DNA of 64,000 nt from Marinibacterium anthonyi (GTDB lineage Bacteria; Pseudomonadota; Alphaproteobacteria; Rhodobacterales; Rhodobacteraceae). Positions 33,956-43,120 of the stretch are shown here, piece by piece (the first letter of the stretch is position 1; each line of letters starts with the position of its first letter). The notes beneath the pieces are model-generated. The model was given only the letters and a program-made list of their open reading frames with translations. It searched no databases and had not been told where the DNA came from. The stretch is taken from contig CP031585.1 in NCBI GenBank assembly GCA_003217735.2, positions 4,637,501 to 4,701,500 on the forward strand, written 5' to 3'. The position numbers and the translations under genes were made by a program.

Positions 33956-34765
33956 ATGGCGCATATCATCGTCGTCGGCAACGAAAAGGGCGGTGCCGGG
34001 AAATCCACCGTCTCGATGCACGTGGCCACGGCGCTTGCGCGGCTGGGTCATTCCATCGCCGTGCTCGACCTTGACCTGCGCCAGAAATCCGTCGCCCGCT
34101 ATATCGAGAACCGCCAATCCTTCACCACGCGGTCCAAGCTGAACCTGCCCACCCCCGACAGCTTTCCCTTGCCCGAAATCGACCCCGCCACCCTGAAGGA
34201 GGGCGAGAACATCTATGACCAGCGCCTGTCGCTGGCGATCACGCAGATGGAACCCGGGCACAAGTTCATCCTGATCGACTGCCCCGGGTCGCACACCAGG
34301 CTCAGCCAGGTGGCGCATTCGCTGGCCGACACGCTGATCACGCCGCTGAACGACAGTTTCGTCGATTTCGACCTGCTGGCGCGGATCGACAGCCGGGGCG
34401 AAAAGATCCAGGGCCCGTCCGTCTATTCCGAGATGGTCTGGAACGCGCGCCAGTTGCGGGCGCAGGCCGGGCTGAAGCCGATCGACTGGGTGGTCATCCG
34501 CAACCGGGTGGGCGCCCAGCGGATGGTGAACAAGGAAAAGATGGAAAGCGCGCTGGACATGCTGTCCAAGCGGATCGGGTTCCGCGTCGGCCCCGGCTTT
34601 TCCGAACGCGTGATCTTTCGCGAACTCTTCCCGCGTGGCCTGACCCTGCTGGATCTGCGCGACATCGGGGTCAAGCAGCTGAACATCTCGAACATCGCCG
34701 CGCGGCAGGAATTGCGCGAGCTGATCAAGGCCCTGCACCTGCCGGCGGTGACGGTCGATTTCTGA
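33956..34765 (+). CDS. mipZ: Division plane positioning ATPase MipZ
   Basis: 269 residues from ATG 33956 (MAHIIVVGNEKGGAGKSTVSMHVATAL), with the deviant Walker A GGAGKST of ParA/MinD ATPases, DLDLRQKSVARYIENR, ILIDCPGSHTRLSQVAHSLADTLITPLNDSFVDFDLL and VVIRNRVGAQRMVNKEKM, all characteristic of MipZ. MipZ binds ParB near the origin and inhibits FtsZ, forcing division to midcell. It occurs in alphaproteobacteria lacking MinCD. The gene stands alone between unrelated neighbours. Confidence 0.95.
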   Translation: MAHIIVVGNEKGGAGKSTVSMHVATALARLGHSIAVLDLDLRQKSVARYIENRQSFTTRSKLNLPTPDSFPLPEIDPATLKEGENIYDQRLSLAITQMEPGHKFILIDCPGSHTRLSQVAHSLADTLITPLNDSFVDFDLLARIDSRGEKIQGPSVYSEMVWNARQLRAQAGLKPIDWVVIRNRVGAQRMVNKEKMESALDMLSKRIGFRVGPGFSERVIFRELFPRGLTLLDLRDIGVKQLNISNIAARQELRELIKALHLPAVTVDF

Positions 34766-34777
34766 CCGCCCGACGGC

Positions 34778-36013
34778 CTAGTCGCCGGGCCGGTGGATGG
34801 TGAACAGCTCCATCGGGTCCGCCGCGCCGCGCAGCATGTAGCGCCCCAGCGACACCAGGTCCCCGCGCCGCGCCCGCGCCGCATCGCGCACCCGGTCCGA
34901 CACGATCACCCGCCGCCCGAGGCTGCGGTGCATCCCCGACAGACGCGCCGTCAGGTTGACCGACGGGCCGATGACGGTGAAGTCCAGCCGCCGGTCCCCC
35001 CCGATATTGCCGTAAAGCAGGTCGCCCGCGTGCAGCGCCAGCGTGTATGTCGTCACCGGCAGGCCGGCCGCCGCCCGCGCCGCCATCTTCGCGGCCATCT
35101 CGTCCATCAGCATGTGCGCCGCAGCCAGCGCCGCATCGGCGGCTTCGGATTCCGTCGGGAAATCGAACATCGCCAGCAGCCCGTCGCCCACGAATTTCAG
35201 CACATGCCCCCCGGCCTGTTCGATCACCTTCACCACGACGCCGAAATAATCGTTCAGCAGATCGACCAGCACCTTGCCGTCGATCCGCTCGGAGAGCGAG
35301 GTGAAATCCTCGAGGTCGAAGATCATGATCGCGGCGGTGATCTCGGTCGAAGACCCCCTTTGGATCTCGCCCGAAATCACCCGTTGCCCGGCATCCCGCC
35401 CCAGGTAGACGGCCAGCAGGTCATAGGCCATCCGCCGATGCGCCGCCGCCTTCAGCACCACGCCCAGCACCGGCAGCGTGCGGTCGATCACCTCAAGATG
35501 GGTGTCCGTGAACCCGCCCGCGGCATCGGTGGTAAAGGTCAGTTGCGCGCCTTCGGGCGGCTGCTGGGGGTCGAAGGCCCGGTCCGGGTCGATCCGTTCG
35601 AAGGGCAGCGTGCGGGCATAATAATCGGTCGCGCCCATGCGGCGCATGTCGTTCAGATAGGTGAACCGCGACGGTCCGTCCGACAGGCGTTCGCGGTAAC
35701 TCAGCATCCGGTTCTGCAGCATGTAAAACAGCGGGCTAACCTGCCATTGTTCGTCCGGGTTGCTGCGGGGATAGCTTTCCTCGACCACCGTGCCCTCGCG
35801 CCACCAGATCAGGCCAAGGCCGCCGATCTCGGGGTGAAGCGCCCTTTGGGCCACGTGCAGCCGCAACAGCGGCACGCTTTGTTCCGTCAGCGCATCGCAA
35901 TAGTCGACCAGAAGGTCTTCGCGCCGTGTTCCGTCCAGGCCCTGCTGCAGAAGCCGGTCGGAAATGACCCGGACACTCTGTTCAACGCAATCGGCCATTC
36001 TGAGGTGTCTCAT
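34778..36013 (-). CDS. Class III adenylate/guanylate cyclase
   Basis: 411 residues from ATG 36013; ATG 35998 is an alternative. The first 200 residues are a helical sensor-like region with the segment LTFTTDAAGGFTDTHLEVIDRTLPVLGVVLKAA, similar to cyclases paired with an adenylate cyclase-associated regulatory domain; no membrane helix is seen. The catalytic domain (about 225-400) has metal Asp in MIFDLEDFTSLSERI and KFVGDGLLAMF and the LDFTVIGPSVNLTARL block with the Asn and Arg of the transition state. It probably makes cAMP; nucleotide choice is not certain. Confidence 0.9.
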   Translation of the reverse strand: MRHLRMADCVEQSVRVISDRLLQQGLDGTRREDLLVDYCDALTEQSVPLLRLHVAQRALHPEIGGLGLIWWREGTVVEESYPRSNPDEQWQVSPLFYMLQNRMLSYRERLSDGPSRFTYLNDMRRMGATDYYARTLPFERIDPDRAFDPQQPPEGAQLTFTTDAAGGFTDTHLEVIDRTLPVLGVVLKAAAHRRMAYDLLAVYLGRDAGQRVISGEIQRGSSTEITAAIMIFDLEDFTSLSERIDGKVLVDLLNDYFGVVVKVIEQAGGHVLKFVGDGLLAMFDFPTESEAADAALAAAHMLMDEMAAKMAARAAAGLPVTTYTLALHAGDLLYGNIGGDRRLDFTVIGPSVNLTARLSGMHRSLGRRVIVSDRVRDAARARRGDLVSLGRYMLRGAADPMELFTIHRPGD

Positions 36014-36262
36014 TTCAAATACCCAATACTCACTGCGCAGAAATGCGGGCAAAATGGCCCGCGTGACGCAACTCATTCCACAGATGCAAACTTGCCCCCG
36101 ACGGCGTCTGAATTCCGCTGCGTCAGGTTGGACGTGGCGATACGCCCTCTGCCACGGTCCGGTCAAGGTCAGATATTCCGGGCCTTCGCCGCCCGGCACA
36201 GGATTGCTCTTGCCCGCGTCAGGCCCCACGCTGTGGCCGAACGAGTCACCAAGGATCCCCCG

Positions 36263-37519
36263 ATGCCGCTGAAGCGAAGCTGGGTCGAAAGCGCCAACGC
36301 GGCGGACTGCGACTTCCCCCTGAACAACCTGCCCTACGGCGTCTTTTCGATCGACGGCGACGATCCGCGCTGCGGCGTGGCCATCGGCGACATGATCCTG
36401 GACATGGCGGCGGCCGAAGACGACGGGGTGATCGAGCTGACCGAAGACCCGCTGTTCGCCGAACCGTTCTGGAACGACCTGATGGAACAGGGACCCGCCG
36501 TCTGGGCCGCCCTGCGGGCGCGGCTGACGGCGCTGCTGGCCGAAGGATCCGACGACCGCGACCGGGTCGAACCGCTGCTTGTCCCCCTGGCCGAAGCCGA
36601 ATTGCACCTGCCCTTCGTCGTCAGCGAATACACCGATTTCTACGCCGGCAAGCACCACGCCCTGAACGTGGGCGCGATGTTTCGCGGGATGGAGGGCGCC
36701 CTGCCGCCCAACTGGCTGCACGTGCCCATCGGCTACAACGGGCGGGCGTCTTCGGTCCATGTCTCGGGCACGCCGGTGCGCCGGCCCTGGGGCCAGCTGA
36801 AATCGCCCGATCACGACGCGCCGGCCTTCCTGCCCTCGCGTCGCTTCGATTTCGAGCTCGAGATGGGCGCGATCGTGGGCACCCCGTCCGACGGGCCGAT
36901 ATCGGTCGCGCGGGCCGATGCCCATGTCTTCGGCTTCGTGCTGCTGAACGACTGGTCGGCGCGCGATATCCAGGCCTGGGAAATGCAGCCGCTGGGCCCG
37001 TTCCAGTCCAAGGCCACGGCGACGACGATCTCTCCCTGGATCGTGACCAAGGCGGCGCTTGACCCTTTCCGCGTGCCCGCGCCCGAGCGCGAAGTGCCCC
37101 TGCTGCCGCATCTGCAGGACGATGGCCCGGGGCTGTTCGACATCGCGCTGGAGGTGACGCTGACCCCCGAAGGCCAGACGCCCACGACGATCAGCCGGAC
37201 GAATTACCGCGAAATGTATTTTTCGGCCGCGCAGCAGCTGGCCCACCACACGACCGCCGGCAGCCCGATGAATGCCGGCGACCTGCTGGGGTCCGGCACG
37301 ATCTCGGGCCCGACAAGGCCCGAACGGGGGTCGATGCTGGAACTGTCCTGGGGCGGGAAGGAACCGCTGACCCTGGAGAGTGGCGAGACGCGCAGCTTTC
37401 TGCAGGACGGCGATACGGTAACGTTCAGCGGGCATGCCGCGGGCGCGGGGTATCGGATCGGCTTCGGCACCTGCAGCGGCCTGATTCTGGCGGCACTGGA
37501 CGATCCCTTCGAACGCTGA
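36263..37519 (+). CDS. fahA: Fumarylacetoacetase
   Basis: 418 residues. The SH3-like N-terminal domain is followed by the FAH catalytic domain with SEYTDFYAGKHHALNVGAMFRG, the metal-site acidic residues in RFDFELEMGAIVG and LLNDWSARDIQAWEMQPLGPF, and the ATTISPWIVT block. It splits fumarylacetoacetate to fumarate and acetoacetate at the end of tyrosine/homogentisate breakdown. Neither hmgA nor maleylacetoacetate isomerase is beside it. The 249-base gap to the divergent cyclase is relatively AT-rich and must hold both promoters. Confidence 0.95.
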   Translation: MPLKRSWVESANAADCDFPLNNLPYGVFSIDGDDPRCGVAIGDMILDMAAAEDDGVIELTEDPLFAEPFWNDLMEQGPAVWAALRARLTALLAEGSDDRDRVEPLLVPLAEAELHLPFVVSEYTDFYAGKHHALNVGAMFRGMEGALPPNWLHVPIGYNGRASSVHVSGTPVRRPWGQLKSPDHDAPAFLPSRRFDFELEMGAIVGTPSDGPISVARADAHVFGFVLLNDWSARDIQAWEMQPLGPFQSKATATTISPWIVTKAALDPFRVPAPEREVPLLPHLQDDGPGLFDIALEVTLTPEGQTPTTISRTNYREMYFSAAQQLAHHTTAGSPMNAGDLLGSGTISGPTRPERGSMLELSWGGKEPLTLESGETRSFLQDGDTVTFSGHAAGAGYRIGFGTCSGLILAALDDPFER

Positions 37520-37563
37520 CACTTAGCCCGCCGACGATGGCGACCCGGACAAAGGATCGTGCG

Positions 37564-38088
37564 ATGACTTCCACCCTGGCCCCCTACCGCCTGCTTGCGC
37601 TCAACAACGCCTGGGCCAATGCGACCTTCTACGCCGCCCTGAAGGACCTGCCCCAAGGCGCTTTTGACGCGCCCGCGCCGGGGTTCTTCGGGTCGCTGAA
37701 GAAGACGATGAACCACATCTGGCAGGTGGACCTGTATTACGTCGACGCGCTGGAAAACGGCGGCCAGGGGCGGACGGTCTATGACCTGCCCGAAATCGAC
37801 GACCCGGCCGGTCTGGGCCGGGCGCAGGCCGGGGTCGACCAGAGATTTGCACGCTTCTGCAAGGACCTGAGCGAACCGATGCTGTCCGAACGCCGCACCA
37901 CACTGCGCCGCCACGGCGCGGTGACCGAGCGGATCGACGCATTGATCCTGCACCTGGCGCAGCACCAGATCCACCATCGCGGACAAGCGCATGTGCAGCT
38001 TCAGCACCTGGGCGTGGCGCCACCGCAGCTGGACGAATTCTTTCTGGATTTTGACAGGGCGCCGACGGCAGAAGCCTATTTCAGCTGA
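37564..38088 (+). CDS. DinB-family protein
   Basis: 174 residues from ATG 37564, behind ACAAAGGATCG; ATG 37537 lacks a ribosome-binding site. A four-helix DinB/YfiT-like bundle with the three metal-ligand histidines: one in MNHIWQVDLYYVDAL and two in HLAQHQIHHRGQAHVQL. Known relatives are metal-dependent thiol transferases or bacillithiol/mycothiol enzymes; in this group the thiol is probably glutathione, and the role is unknown. It lies 44 bases after fahA and may be co-transcribed. Confidence 0.88.
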   Translation: MTSTLAPYRLLALNNAWANATFYAALKDLPQGAFDAPAPGFFGSLKKTMNHIWQVDLYYVDALENGGQGRTVYDLPEIDDPAGLGRAQAGVDQRFARFCKDLSEPMLSERRTTLRRHGAVTERIDALILHLAQHQIHHRGQAHVQLQHLGVAPPQLDEFFLDFDRAPTAEAYFS

Positions 38089-38391
38089 ACCGCGCGATGG
38101 AGCGACGGGACCACATCGCAAGGTTCGACGTTACGTCAGTTTTGACTGAAACCGTGCAGGGCGCAAAAGATATGCAAAATATGAAATTTTGTCTTCGCGT
38201 GAGGCAAATTGTCGTGCTACGGTTTGTCGTGCGCGGGCGCGTCGGCTTCGGTCGACAGGGAGGAGCGCCCGCTGCACTCCCCACATGAAACACCATACGA
38301 CACCGCTGGTGGCGGCCCTCGGACATGTGGGGGCGCTGCCCCCGTCCTCCGCAGGAGGACTCCCCCGAGAGTATTTGAACCAAGGTGAAGA
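38089..38391. other. Gene-free stretch with AT-rich centre and terminator boxes
   Basis: No credible gene in these 303 bases. An AT-rich centre holds the inverted repeat CAAAAT-ATGAA-ATTTTG (38175-38191) and a 9-base direct repeat TTGTCGTGC at 38209-38217 and 38224-38232. Near the end are hairpins GGGGGC-GCT-GCCCCC (about 38330-38344) and GTCCTCC-GCA-GGAGGAC (38344-38360). The AT-rich part differs from the surrounding GC level and may be a promoter or the trace of an old insertion. Confidence 0.5.
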
Positions 38392-38394
38392 TCA
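38344..38394 (+). repeat. Dispersed terminator box (copy C)
   Basis: GTCCTCC (38344-38350), loop GCA, GGAGGAC (38354-38360), then CGAGAGTATTTGAACCAAGGTGAAGATCA. Same layout as the element at 1817-1852: hairpin, short T-run, CCAAG-GAAGA box. It lies between convergent dinB and ridA genes and reads in the DinB direction. Confidence 0.65.
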
Positions 38395-38787
38395 GGGGGC
38401 GGCTGCCCAGACCTCGACCTCGACCTTGAATTCGGGGCGGGTAAAGCCCGAGACGATGACCAGGGTGGAACTGGGCAGGCGGTCGGTGGGCGTGACGGCC
38501 AGGAACAGGTCGCGGGCCTTCATGTAGCCCTGCATGTGGGCGCGGTCGGTCACGTAGGCCGAAAGGTGAAAGATGTCCTGCGGGGTCATCGCGCCTTCGG
38601 CCAGGATCGCGGCGATATTGGCGAAACAGATCCGCGCCTGATCGAAAGCGTCTTCGGGGATCGCGCCGTCGCTTGCCAGGCCCAGCTGGCCCGAGGTGCG
38701 CAGGATGCGCTGGTTCGGCGGCAGTTCGACCCCATGCGAATAGCGGGCGAACGGCGGGGAAATGGTCGCGGGGACAAGGGATTTCAT
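38392..38787 (-). CDS. RidA/YjgF family protein
   Basis: 131 residues from MKSLVPATISPPFARYSHGVEL. Family features: ILRTSGQLGLASDGAIPEDAFDQARICFANIAAIL, YVTDRAHMQGYMKARDLFL, and PSSTLVIVSGFTRPEFKVEVEVWA, but the late Arg that binds the substrate carboxylate in true RidA (usually RxxVEV) is in RPEFKVEVE, so deaminase function is plausible but not certain. AGGAG precedes the ATG. It is divergent from the amidohydrolase gene. Confidence 0.9.
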   Translation of the reverse strand: MKSLVPATISPPFARYSHGVELPPNQRILRTSGQLGLASDGAIPEDAFDQARICFANIAAILAEGAMTPQDIFHLSAYVTDRAHMQGYMKARDLFLAVTPTDRLPSSTLVIVSGFTRPEFKVEVEVWAAAP

Positions 38788-38871
38788 GACGGCTCCTGGC
38801 AGACGGCGCTTCACTCTTGCCGCTGCGCCCGGGCTTTGAAAGGGTCGCCGCGCGATATTCGGAGATTTTCC

Positions 38872-40092
38872 ATGACGGTCCAGCGGTTGCGCGATGTTCT
38901 TGTGCCCCAGGTGCTTTACGGCGGGGCGGCGGACCTGCCGCGCGAGGATGGCTGCCTGCGCGGCGACCTTCTGGTGCGGGACGGCGTCGTGGTCGACATG
39001 GTGGCCGGTGACGGCCATGCGCCGCGCGTGGTGATGCCGGCGCTGGTCGAGGCCCATTGCCACCTGGACAAGTGCCACACGATCTACCGGATGGAGGGCA
39101 TCGGCGGCGACCTGCGCGAGGCGATCGCGGCACAGGTCGAGGACAAGGTGCTCTGGACCGAGGACGATCTGCGGACACGGGTGCGCCAGGGCATGGACGA
39201 AGTCGCGGCCGCGGGCTGCCGGCTGGTGCGCACCCACGTGGACTGGCTGGAGGGCATCGCCCCGCCGCCGGCCTGGTCGGTGATCGCCGAGGAAGCGGCG
39301 GCGCGCGATGGACTGCGCGATGGACTGGCGGTCGACCGCTCTGCCCTGGTGGGTATCGACGTGCTGGCCGAGCCGGGCGCGGCGGATGCAATCGCGCAGG
39401 TCATTGCAAGGACAGGCGGGACGCTGGGCGCCTTCGTGCTCGATCATGCGGGGCGCGGCCAAGGCATGCGGGCCGTCTTTGCCGCGGCCGACAAATATGG
39501 GCTGAGCCTGGATTTCCACGTGGACGAAGGGTTGGCGGATGGCCTGGACGGGCTGGGCATGATCGCCGACCTGGTGATCGAAACCGGCTATCAGGGCCCG
39601 GTGCTCTGCGGTCATTGCTGCAGCCTGATGAACGTCTCCGGCGACGCCCTGGACGCCCTGCTGGAGCGGATCGCGAAGGCCGGGATCTGCGTCACCGCCT
39701 TGCCAACGACGAACCTTTACCTGCAGGGGCGCGGGCCGGGCACGCCCGACCGGCGCGGGCTGACACGGCTCAGGGAACTGGACGCGGCGGGCGTGCCCAT
39801 CGCCATCGCCTCGGACAACGTGGCCGATGCCTTCTGCCCTACCGGTGCCCACGACCCGATGGCCGCGCTGAACCTGGCGGTGCTGACCGGTCACATGGAC
39901 CCGCCCTTCGCCCGCTGGCTGCCCACGATCACCACCAACGCCGCCCGCGCCCTTGGCCGCGATCCGGTCCTGGTGAAAGGTGCCAGGCTGGATGACTTGC
40001 GGATCAGCGCAGCGGCCAATCTGCCCGCACTGGTCTCGGGTCGCCACGGCGCACCGGCCCCGATCACCGCGGGCGACTTGGCCCCGGCATAG
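38872..40092 (+). CDS. Amidohydrolase, cytosine deaminase-like
   Basis: 406 residues from ATG 38872. Metal-dependent TIM-barrel hydrolase with the H-x-H motif in EAHCHLDKCHT, a later His in LDFHVDEGLADG, His in LCGHCCSL and the catalytic Asp in IAIASDNVADAF. The sequence resembles CodA/AtzC-like deaminases acting on pyrimidines, triazines or N-acyl compounds. The neighbouring RidA-like gene across the divergent promoter often accompanies amine/imine metabolism. Exact substrate unknown. Confidence 0.87.
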   Translation: MTVQRLRDVLVPQVLYGGAADLPREDGCLRGDLLVRDGVVVDMVAGDGHAPRVVMPALVEAHCHLDKCHTIYRMEGIGGDLREAIAAQVEDKVLWTEDDLRTRVRQGMDEVAAAGCRLVRTHVDWLEGIAPPPAWSVIAEEAAARDGLRDGLAVDRSALVGIDVLAEPGAADAIAQVIARTGGTLGAFVLDHAGRGQGMRAVFAAADKYGLSLDFHVDEGLADGLDGLGMIADLVIETGYQGPVLCGHCCSLMNVSGDALDALLERIAKAGICVTALPTTNLYLQGRGPGTPDRRGLTRLRELDAAGVPIAIASDNVADAFCPTGAHDPMAALNLAVLTGHMDPPFARWLPTITTNAARALGRDPVLVKGARLDDLRISAAANLPALVSGRHGAPAPITAGDLAPA

Positions 40093-40102
40093 GCCCACCT
40101 GA

Positions 40103-40145
40103 TGCTTCTTTCTCTTTTCAAATACCCCTGCCGCCGGACGCCACG
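40103..40145 (-). repeat. Dispersed terminator box (copy D, reversed)
   Basis: Read on the minus strand: CGTCCGGCGGCAGGGG-TATTTGAAAAGAGAAAGAAGC. It has the GC-rich hairpin-like start, short T-run and A/G box of the other copies. It follows the arsJ stop (40169), so it is probably the terminator of the arsenic operon. Confidence 0.6.
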
Positions 40146-40168
40146 CACGCCCCGATGACCAGGGGCGC

Positions 40169-41440
40169 TCAGGCCGTCATCGGCCGCCCGATCTCGGCAT
40201 TCAGCCAGCGCGCGCCGACAAAGGACAGCGCCGCCATGACCGCCGCCGTCCCCAGGCACAGCGGCAGCCCGCCCACCTGATAGCTGAGCCCCGACAGAAG
40301 CGTGCCCAGCAGCCGCCCGGCGGCGTTGGACATGTAGTAGAACCCGACGTCCATCGACACCCGCTCGTGATCCGAAAATGCCAGGATCAGGTAGGAATGG
40401 ACCGACGAATTCACCGCGAAGACGAACCCGAAGACCAGCAGCCCGCCCACCAGGAACAGCGTCAGCTCATGCGACGGCCCGCCCGCCGCCCAGGCGACCG
40501 TCGTCACCGCCAGCAGCACCAGCGTCAGCACCCCGACCCACAGCACTTCCAGCCGGACGATCTCGGGCAGGGTGCGATCCCTGGCGCGCAGAAGCCCAGG
40601 GGCCCAGCCCTGCACCGCGCCGTAGGCGATGATCCAGAGCGCCATGAAGGTGCCGATCTGGAAGAAGGCCGCGCGGTTGCCCGCTTCGGTGCCGTCCGAC
40701 AGCACCGCGTAGAAATAGATCGGGATTCCGACCACGAACCAGACGTCGCGCGCCGCGAACAGGAACACGCGGGCCAGCGACAGCAGGTTCACGCGGGGAT
40801 CCCTGGAAAAGACTTCGGTGAACCTGGTGCCCTTCTTGCCGCGCGGCAGGCCCGGCGGCATGAACAGCACCACCGCCACCAGGATCGCCGCCAGAACCAC
40901 GCCCATGGCCCAGATCGCCGACGTGAACCCCACCGTCGCCAACAGCGCCGCGCCCAACAGAAAGCCCAGCCCCTTCACCGCGTTCTTCGACCCGGTCAAC
41001 AGGGCCACCCAACGGAACAGGGCGCCATCGCCCGACGGCGCCAGCAGCTTCACCGCGCTCTTCGAACTCATCTTGGCCAGGTCCTTGGCCACGCCCGAAA
41101 TCCCCTGCACCGCCATGACAAACCCGACCGACGCCGCGACCGACCAGGCCGGATCCAGCCGGGTCAGCGCATACAGCGCCACGATCTGCAGGCCGAGGCC
41201 GGCATAAAGCGTCGTCGTCAGCCCGAACCGCTTGGCGATCCAGCCGGCCGACAGGTTGGTGACCATTCCCATGAATTCATACAGCAGGAACAGGTAGGCC
41301 AGCTGCACCGGCGAAAAGCCCAACCCGTGGAAATGCAGCAGCACCAGCATCCTGAGCGCGCCGTCGGTCAGCATGAAGGCCCAGTAGGCCGCCGTCACGG
41401 CGACATAGGCGGCCAGGCCTTCGGTCCTGTGTTCCGTCAT
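40169..41440 (-). CDS. arsJ: ArsJ organoarsenical efflux MFS transporter
   Basis: 423 residues from MTEHRTEGLAAYVAVTAAYWAFMLTDGALRML; this start lies 13 bases after the GAPDH stop. Twelve membrane helices of the major facilitator superfamily. The SKNAVKGLGFLLGAALL and GVAKDLAKMSSKSAVKLLAP blocks fit the ArsJ family. ArsJ exports 1-arseno-3-phosphoglycerate made by the adjacent GAPDH from arsenate and glyceraldehyde 3-phosphate, removing arsenate without reduction. The GAPDH-ArsJ pairing supports the assignment strongly. Confidence 0.93.
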   Translation of the reverse strand: MTEHRTEGLAAYVAVTAAYWAFMLTDGALRMLVLLHFHGLGFSPVQLAYLFLLYEFMGMVTNLSAGWIAKRFGLTTTLYAGLGLQIVALYALTRLDPAWSVAASVGFVMAVQGISGVAKDLAKMSSKSAVKLLAPSGDGALFRWVALLTGSKNAVKGLGFLLGAALLATVGFTSAIWAMGVVLAAILVAVVLFMPPGLPRGKKGTRFTEVFSRDPRVNLLSLARVFLFAARDVWFVVGIPIYFYAVLSDGTEAGNRAAFFQIGTFMALWIIAYGAVQGWAPGLLRARDRTLPEIVRLEVLWVGVLTLVLLAVTTVAWAAGGPSHELTLFLVGGLLVFGFVFAVNSSVHSYLILAFSDHERVSMDVGFYYMSNAAGRLLGTLLSGLSYQVGGLPLCLGTAAVMAALSFVGARWLNAEIGRPMTA

Positions 41441-41453
41441 CGCTTTCCCTCGC

Positions 41454-42464
41454 CTACAGCCCGGCAACCACCATCCGGGTCACGTCGGCCAACCGGCAGG
41501 CATAGCCGAATTCGTTGTCGTACCAGGCATAGATCTTTACCTGCGTGCCGTTCACCACCATGGTCGACGGCGCATCCACGATCGAAGACCGTGCATCGTT
41601 GAGGTAATCCGCAGACACCAGCGGCCGTTCCTCGTAACCCAGGATCCCCTGCAATGCGCCTTCTGACGCGGCGCGGAACAGCGTGTTGACCTCATCGACC
41701 ATCGTCTCTCGGTCCACCTCGAAGACGCAGTCGGTCAGCGAAGCGTTCAGCAGCGGCACCCGGACGGCGTGGCCGTTCAGACGGCCCTTCAGCTCGGGGT
41801 AGATCAGCGTGATCGCGGTGGCCGACCCGGTTGTCGTGGGGATCAGCGAATTCAGGGCGGATCGCGCCCGGCGCGGATCCTTGTGGGGCTTGTCGACCAT
41901 GGTTTGGGTGTTGGTCACGTCGTGGATCGTGGTCATCGACCCGTGCTTGATGCCCAGGCCCTCGTGGATGACCTTGACCACCGGCGCCAGGCAGTTGGTC
42001 GTGCAGCTGGCCGCCGTCACCAGGTCGTGGCGCGCCGGATCGTAAAGGTCGTGGTTGACCCCGTAGACCACGTTCAGCGCGCCGCCTTCCTTGACCGGGG
42101 CCGACACCACGACCTTCTTCACGCCGGCATCGAAATAGGGCTGCACCTTGGCCGTCGTCTTGAAGACGCCGGTGCAGTCGACCACCACGTCGATGCCCAT
42201 CTCGGCCAGCGGCAGATCCTGCAGCGCCTTTTCCTGCGTCAGGCGGATCGGTTGCCCGTCGATCACCAGGTGGTCATCGTCCCAGTCGAAATCGTGGCGC
42301 CAGCGCCCATGGACGGAATCGAATTCCATCAGCAGCGCGTGTTGTTCGGGCGTCCCGGCGGGATCGTTCAGCAGCACGATGTCGCCCTGCAGACCTTCGT
42401 CGACGAATGATCGCAGGACCAGTTTCCCCATCCGGCCCAGACCATTCACAGCAATTTTCGTCAT
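41454..42464 (-). CDS. ArsJ-associated glyceraldehyde-3-phosphate dehydrogenase
   Basis: 336 residues. NAD-binding start [20 protein letters not shown]; catalytic Cys in [18 protein letters not shown]; His in the [34 protein letters not shown] region; end [18 protein letters not shown]. The R-M-G-K variation of the usual G-R-I-G-R and the location upstream of arsJ mark it as the arsenic-linked paralogue rather than glycolytic GapA. It forms 1-arseno-3-phosphoglycerate for export. A 91-base gap to arsC may carry a second promoter. Confidence 0.93.
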   Translation of the reverse strand: MTKIAVNGLGRMGKLVLRSFVDEGLQGDIVLLNDPAGTPEQHALLMEFDSVHGRWRHDFDWDDDHLVIDGQPIRLTQEKALQDLPLAEMGIDVVVDCTGVFKTTAKVQPYFDAGVKKVVVSAPVKEGGALNVVYGVNHDLYDPARHDLVTAASCTTNCLAPVVKVIHEGLGIKHGSMTTIHDVTNTQTMVDKPHKDPRRARSALNSLIPTTTGSATAITLIYPELKGRLNGHAVRVPLLNASLTDCVFEVDRETMVDEVNTLFRAASEGALQGILGYEERPLVSADYLNDARSSIVDAPSTMVVNGTQVKIYAWYDNEFGYACRLADVTRMVVAGL

Positions 42465-42555
42465 AATTCCAAGTCTCGTGAAATAAAGTCCCCAGTCGGC
42501 GAATGGTGACCTGCTTCCATTTCAGTTTTGTGACACACCGCGAAGTGCCGCTGCG

Positions 42556-43065
42556 TCACCCGTCGATTTCAACCGGGCTGTCCGAAATCTGACCGATTTC
42601 GTCAAGCTCTCGCTTCAATGCGAACCGGTCCAGCGTCGCGACCGGCAGGTTGACGAAGATCGAGATCCGGTTGCGCAGCATCCGGTAGGCCTCGGAAAAC
42701 GCCAGGCGGCGTTCGGCGGCGTTCCCGGTGGCAATTGTCGGATTCGGCACGCCCCAATGGGCCGACATCGGCTGGCCGGGCCAGACCGGGCAGGGTTCGG
42801 CGGCGGCCTGGTCACAGACGGTGAACACGAAATCCATCTGCGGCGCTTCGGGGCCCGCGTAGTCCGACCAGCTGCGGGTGCGGATACCCTCTGTCGGGTG
42901 GTTCAACCGCTTCAACAGGTCGATCGTATGGGGATGCGGTGCCTCGGCGGGCTGTGAGCCGGCGGAATAGGCGTGAAACCGGCCCATGCCTTCGCGGTTC
43001 AGGATGGCTTCGGCCATCAGCGAACGGGCCGAGTTTGCGGTGCAGATGAAAAGGACGTTGTGCAT
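42556..43065 (-). CDS. arsC: Arsenate reductase, low-molecular-weight phosphatase type
   Basis: 169 residues from MHNVLFICTANSARSLMAEAIL. The C-x5-R phosphatase loop is CTANSAR; further motifs are FHAYSAGSQPA, RTRSWSDYA and FTVCDQAAAEPCPVWPG with extra cysteines. The C-terminal extension to 169 residues is longer than the 130-140 of thioredoxin-coupled ArsC. It reduces arsenate to arsenite or may act as a related phosphatase. It is the promoter-proximal gene of arsC-GAPDH-arsJ. No arsB/acr3 or arsR is adjacent. Confidence 0.88.
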   Translation of the reverse strand: MHNVLFICTANSARSLMAEAILNREGMGRFHAYSAGSQPAEAPHPHTIDLLKRLNHPTEGIRTRSWSDYAGPEAPQMDFVFTVCDQAAAEPCPVWPGQPMSAHWGVPNPTIATGNAAERRLAFSEAYRMLRNRISIFVNLPVATLDRFALKRELDEIGQISDSPVEIDG

Positions 43066-43120
43066 GGGGGCTCCTGCGCGCCGAAGGGTCCTGGGCAAGT
43101 TTGGTGACTCACGTGCCCAT

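Noticed and set aside
34793-36262. Long open plus-strand frame upstream of fumarylacetoacetase
   Set aside because: It is the shadow of the cyclase gene on the other strand; His/Gln/Arg-rich composition without domains, and the true fumarylacetoacetase start is ATG 36263.
35964-36272. 102-codon plus-strand frame before fumarylacetoacetase
   Set aside because: It overlaps the start of the cyclase gene, has no ribosome-binding site and no family resemblance.
36014-37522. Long minus-strand frame extending the cyclase at its N-terminus
   Set aside because: It runs antisense to fumarylacetoacetase with shadow-like composition; the cyclase starts well at ATG 36013.
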